From positions 1-15,409 of the forward strand of contig DATGZN010000067.1 in NCBI GenBank assembly GCA_035297145.1: a stretch of 15,409 bases of DNA. The letters run 5' to 3'. Below, in pieces: positions 14,536 through 15,409 of this stretch. Position numbers and translations under genes: made by a program. Position 1 is the first letter of the stretch. The number at the start of each line of letters is the position of its first letter. The DNA comes from QHXW01 sp035297145 (lineage in GTDB: Bacteria; Acidobacteriota; Terriglobia; Bryobacterales; Bryobacteraceae). The notes beneath the pieces were generated by a model that was not told the DNA's origin, did no database searches, and was given only the letters and a program-made list of their open reading frames with translations.

Positions 14536-14934
14536 TCACAATTGGATGATTCCGCGCCGGACGGCTATCGCTACAGCTAGCGTGCGATCGTTGGCGCCGA
14601 GCTTTTCCATGATGTGCTTGACGTGAACCTTGACGGTTTCTTCTGAAATGAAGAGCTGTTCTGCTATATCCCGATTTCGGTTCCCGCCCGCGACGTGCCA
14701 GAGCACATCCACCTCACGCTCAGTCAGGGCTTCGTCGCTCAGGTGCTCGGCGAGTTGGGTCGCGAGTTCCGCGGGGACACGCTTCTTCCCCGCGTAGACC
14801 TGGCGGATCACTTCAACGAGATCCTTGGGAGGCGTACTTTTGAGCATATAGCCGCGAGCCCCCGCCTCCAAGGCAAGCTGGACTTCGACGTCGCCTTCAA
14901 ACGTTGTCAGCATGACGATGCGCGCGTCCGCTAC
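14536..14934 (-). pseudogene. 5'-truncated NarL/FixJ-type response regulator
   Basis: The frame keeps the last part of a receiver domain (ARIVMLTTFEGD with the conserved threonine, and GYMLK with the conserved lysine) and a complete LuxR-type helix-turn-helix (LTEREVDVLWHVAGG, then NRDIAEQLFISEETVKVHVKHIMEKL). The first 75-80 residues, which include the acidic pocket and the phosphorylated aspartate, are missing. Similarity stops near 14934, and the frame meets an in-frame TAG at 14983-14985. An internal ATG at 14913 could still give a 125-residue DNA-binding fragment, but I see no ribosome binding site for it. No partner kinase is present. It is best read as a gene remnant. Confidence 0.8.
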
Positions 14935-15002
14935 AGTCGTTACTCTGGTGTGTGATGTGTTCGAAACAGCACCAATGAATGCCTAGGAGAATCGAGCTGT
15001 AA

Positions 15003-15276
15003 CGGTTGTTTTCCACTTTTCCGGGCGGCTGGCCCGGCGCAGGTCTTCTGCTGCTGAGAGCGGCGATCGGTATTACGACGATCATTCAAGGGGGACTCTA
15101 TTTGGCGGACCCCGGCAACCTGACTCTGCGAACCGGAGCGGTCGGCTTGGCGGCGGTCGGCAGTGGTGCTTTGCTCTCGATCGGGTTGCAGTGATTATGA
15201 GTGCCGCTATCGTTTTCCTGGGTCCCGGAGCATTTTCGATCGATGCCCGACTGTTGGGACGTCGTGAGACGGTGCG
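15003..15276 (+). pseudogene. Broken DoxX-family membrane protein gene
   Basis: Two pieces of one family are present in different frames. The first (15003-15191) encodes RLFSTFPGGWPGAGLLLLRA and the next two helices, but an in-frame TAA directly precedes it and no start codon remains. The second piece begins at 15191 in the frame one base earlier and encodes VIMSAAIVFLGPGAFSIDAR followed by LLGRRET, the usual C-terminus of DoxX-like proteins. About 30-40 residues expected between them are missing, so an internal deletion has also shifted the frame. The second frame runs on to TAA at 15311-15313 through sequence that looks like the end of an insertion element. Confidence 0.75.
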
Positions 15277-15409
15277 TGTCAATGAAAATGAGACACACAG
15301 CGTGAAAGTTTAAGGAGCTTTCTCCTGGTCCGGAGGCTTGTTGATCCAGACGGCAGTAGGGAGAGAAGGCGGCTTGGGAGGGCGGCGGACGAAGCGTTCC
15401 GGGTGAGTC
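15277..15409 (-). mobile_element. Partial insertion sequence, one end (IS3-type)
   Basis: The DoxX similarity stops near 15276, and a sequence beginning TGTCAATG and ending GAGACACA (15277-15297) looks like an IS terminal repeat. The element would continue rightwards out of the window, so the other end, the inverted repeat partner and a target-site duplication cannot be checked. The window end inside the element fits an assembly break at a multicopy IS. Confidence 0.55.
15310..15408 (-). CDS. IS3-family transposase, C-terminal end (partial)
   Basis: The minus strand encodes THPERFVRRPPKPPSLPTAV followed by WINKPPDQEKAP and a TAA stop at 15310-15312. The pattern HPERFV...PP.LPTAVWIN is familiar from the C-terminal end of IS3-type integrase-core transposases; this identification is from memory of the family. 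Only 32 residues are within the window, so the catalytic DDE core cannot be assessed. Confidence 0.65.
   Translation of the reverse strand, partial: THPERFVRRPPKPPSLPTAVWINKPPDQEKAP

Noticed and set aside
14536..14913. Intact short DNA-binding regulator starting at ATG 14913
   Set aside because: The residues before this ATG still align with a receiver domain, so the ATG is internal, and no ribosome binding site is seen.

Overview
The window reads like a GC-rich, Gram-negative chromosome with compact, polarised gene blocks. Several protein families suggest an acidobacterium of the Solibacter/Bryobacter kind: secreted beta-propeller proteins, Tat-exported enzymes and a TolC-type outer-membrane protein. 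This placement is inference from family resemblance, not a database result. The left end starts in a short tandem repeat and the right end runs into an insertion sequence, both typical assembly break points.

Left part (1-5922). After an 11-bp G/C-skewed tandem repeat there is one minus-strand gene for a secreted beta-propeller-like protein. About 600 bp without a recognisable gene follow. Then comes a tightly overlapping plus-strand operon of three apparently exported proteins: a Tat-type PLP aminotransferase of the HisC fold, a protein with three RidA (YjgF/YER057c/UK114) domains in one chain, and a YtcJ-like metal-dependent amidohydrolase. Consecutive genes overlap by 4 bp. A plausible reading is an extracytoplasmic amino-acid or imine handling pathway, but no substrate can be named.

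Middle part (5878-13937, all minus strand). A TolC-family outer-membrane factor converges with the amidohydrolase, and the two coding ends overlap by 45 bp. Upstream of it lies a seven-gene operon. In transcription order it encodes an SPFH/virion-core-like protein with a zinc ribbon, a prokaryotic S-adenosylmethionine decarboxylase (SpeD), a membrane protein with two zinc ribbons and DUF4178-like regions, a 61-residue single-helix protein, a 70-residue DUF350 protein, a membrane-embedded spermidine-synthase-like aminopropyltransferase, and a Tat-type FAD amine-oxidase-like enzyme. Together these look like a membrane-localised module that makes decarboxylated SAM, transfers an aminopropyl group, and perhaps oxidises the product. 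It is the most interesting system in the window.

Right part (14079-15409). An intact tRNA-Gly(TCC) gene with encoded CCA is followed by a gene graveyard. It holds the C-terminal stub of a tyrosine recombinase, the 3' two thirds of a NarL-type response regulator, a DoxX-like gene that lost its start and its middle, and the 3' end of an IS3-type transposase. This is what an old integration site at a tRNA gene looks like after decay.
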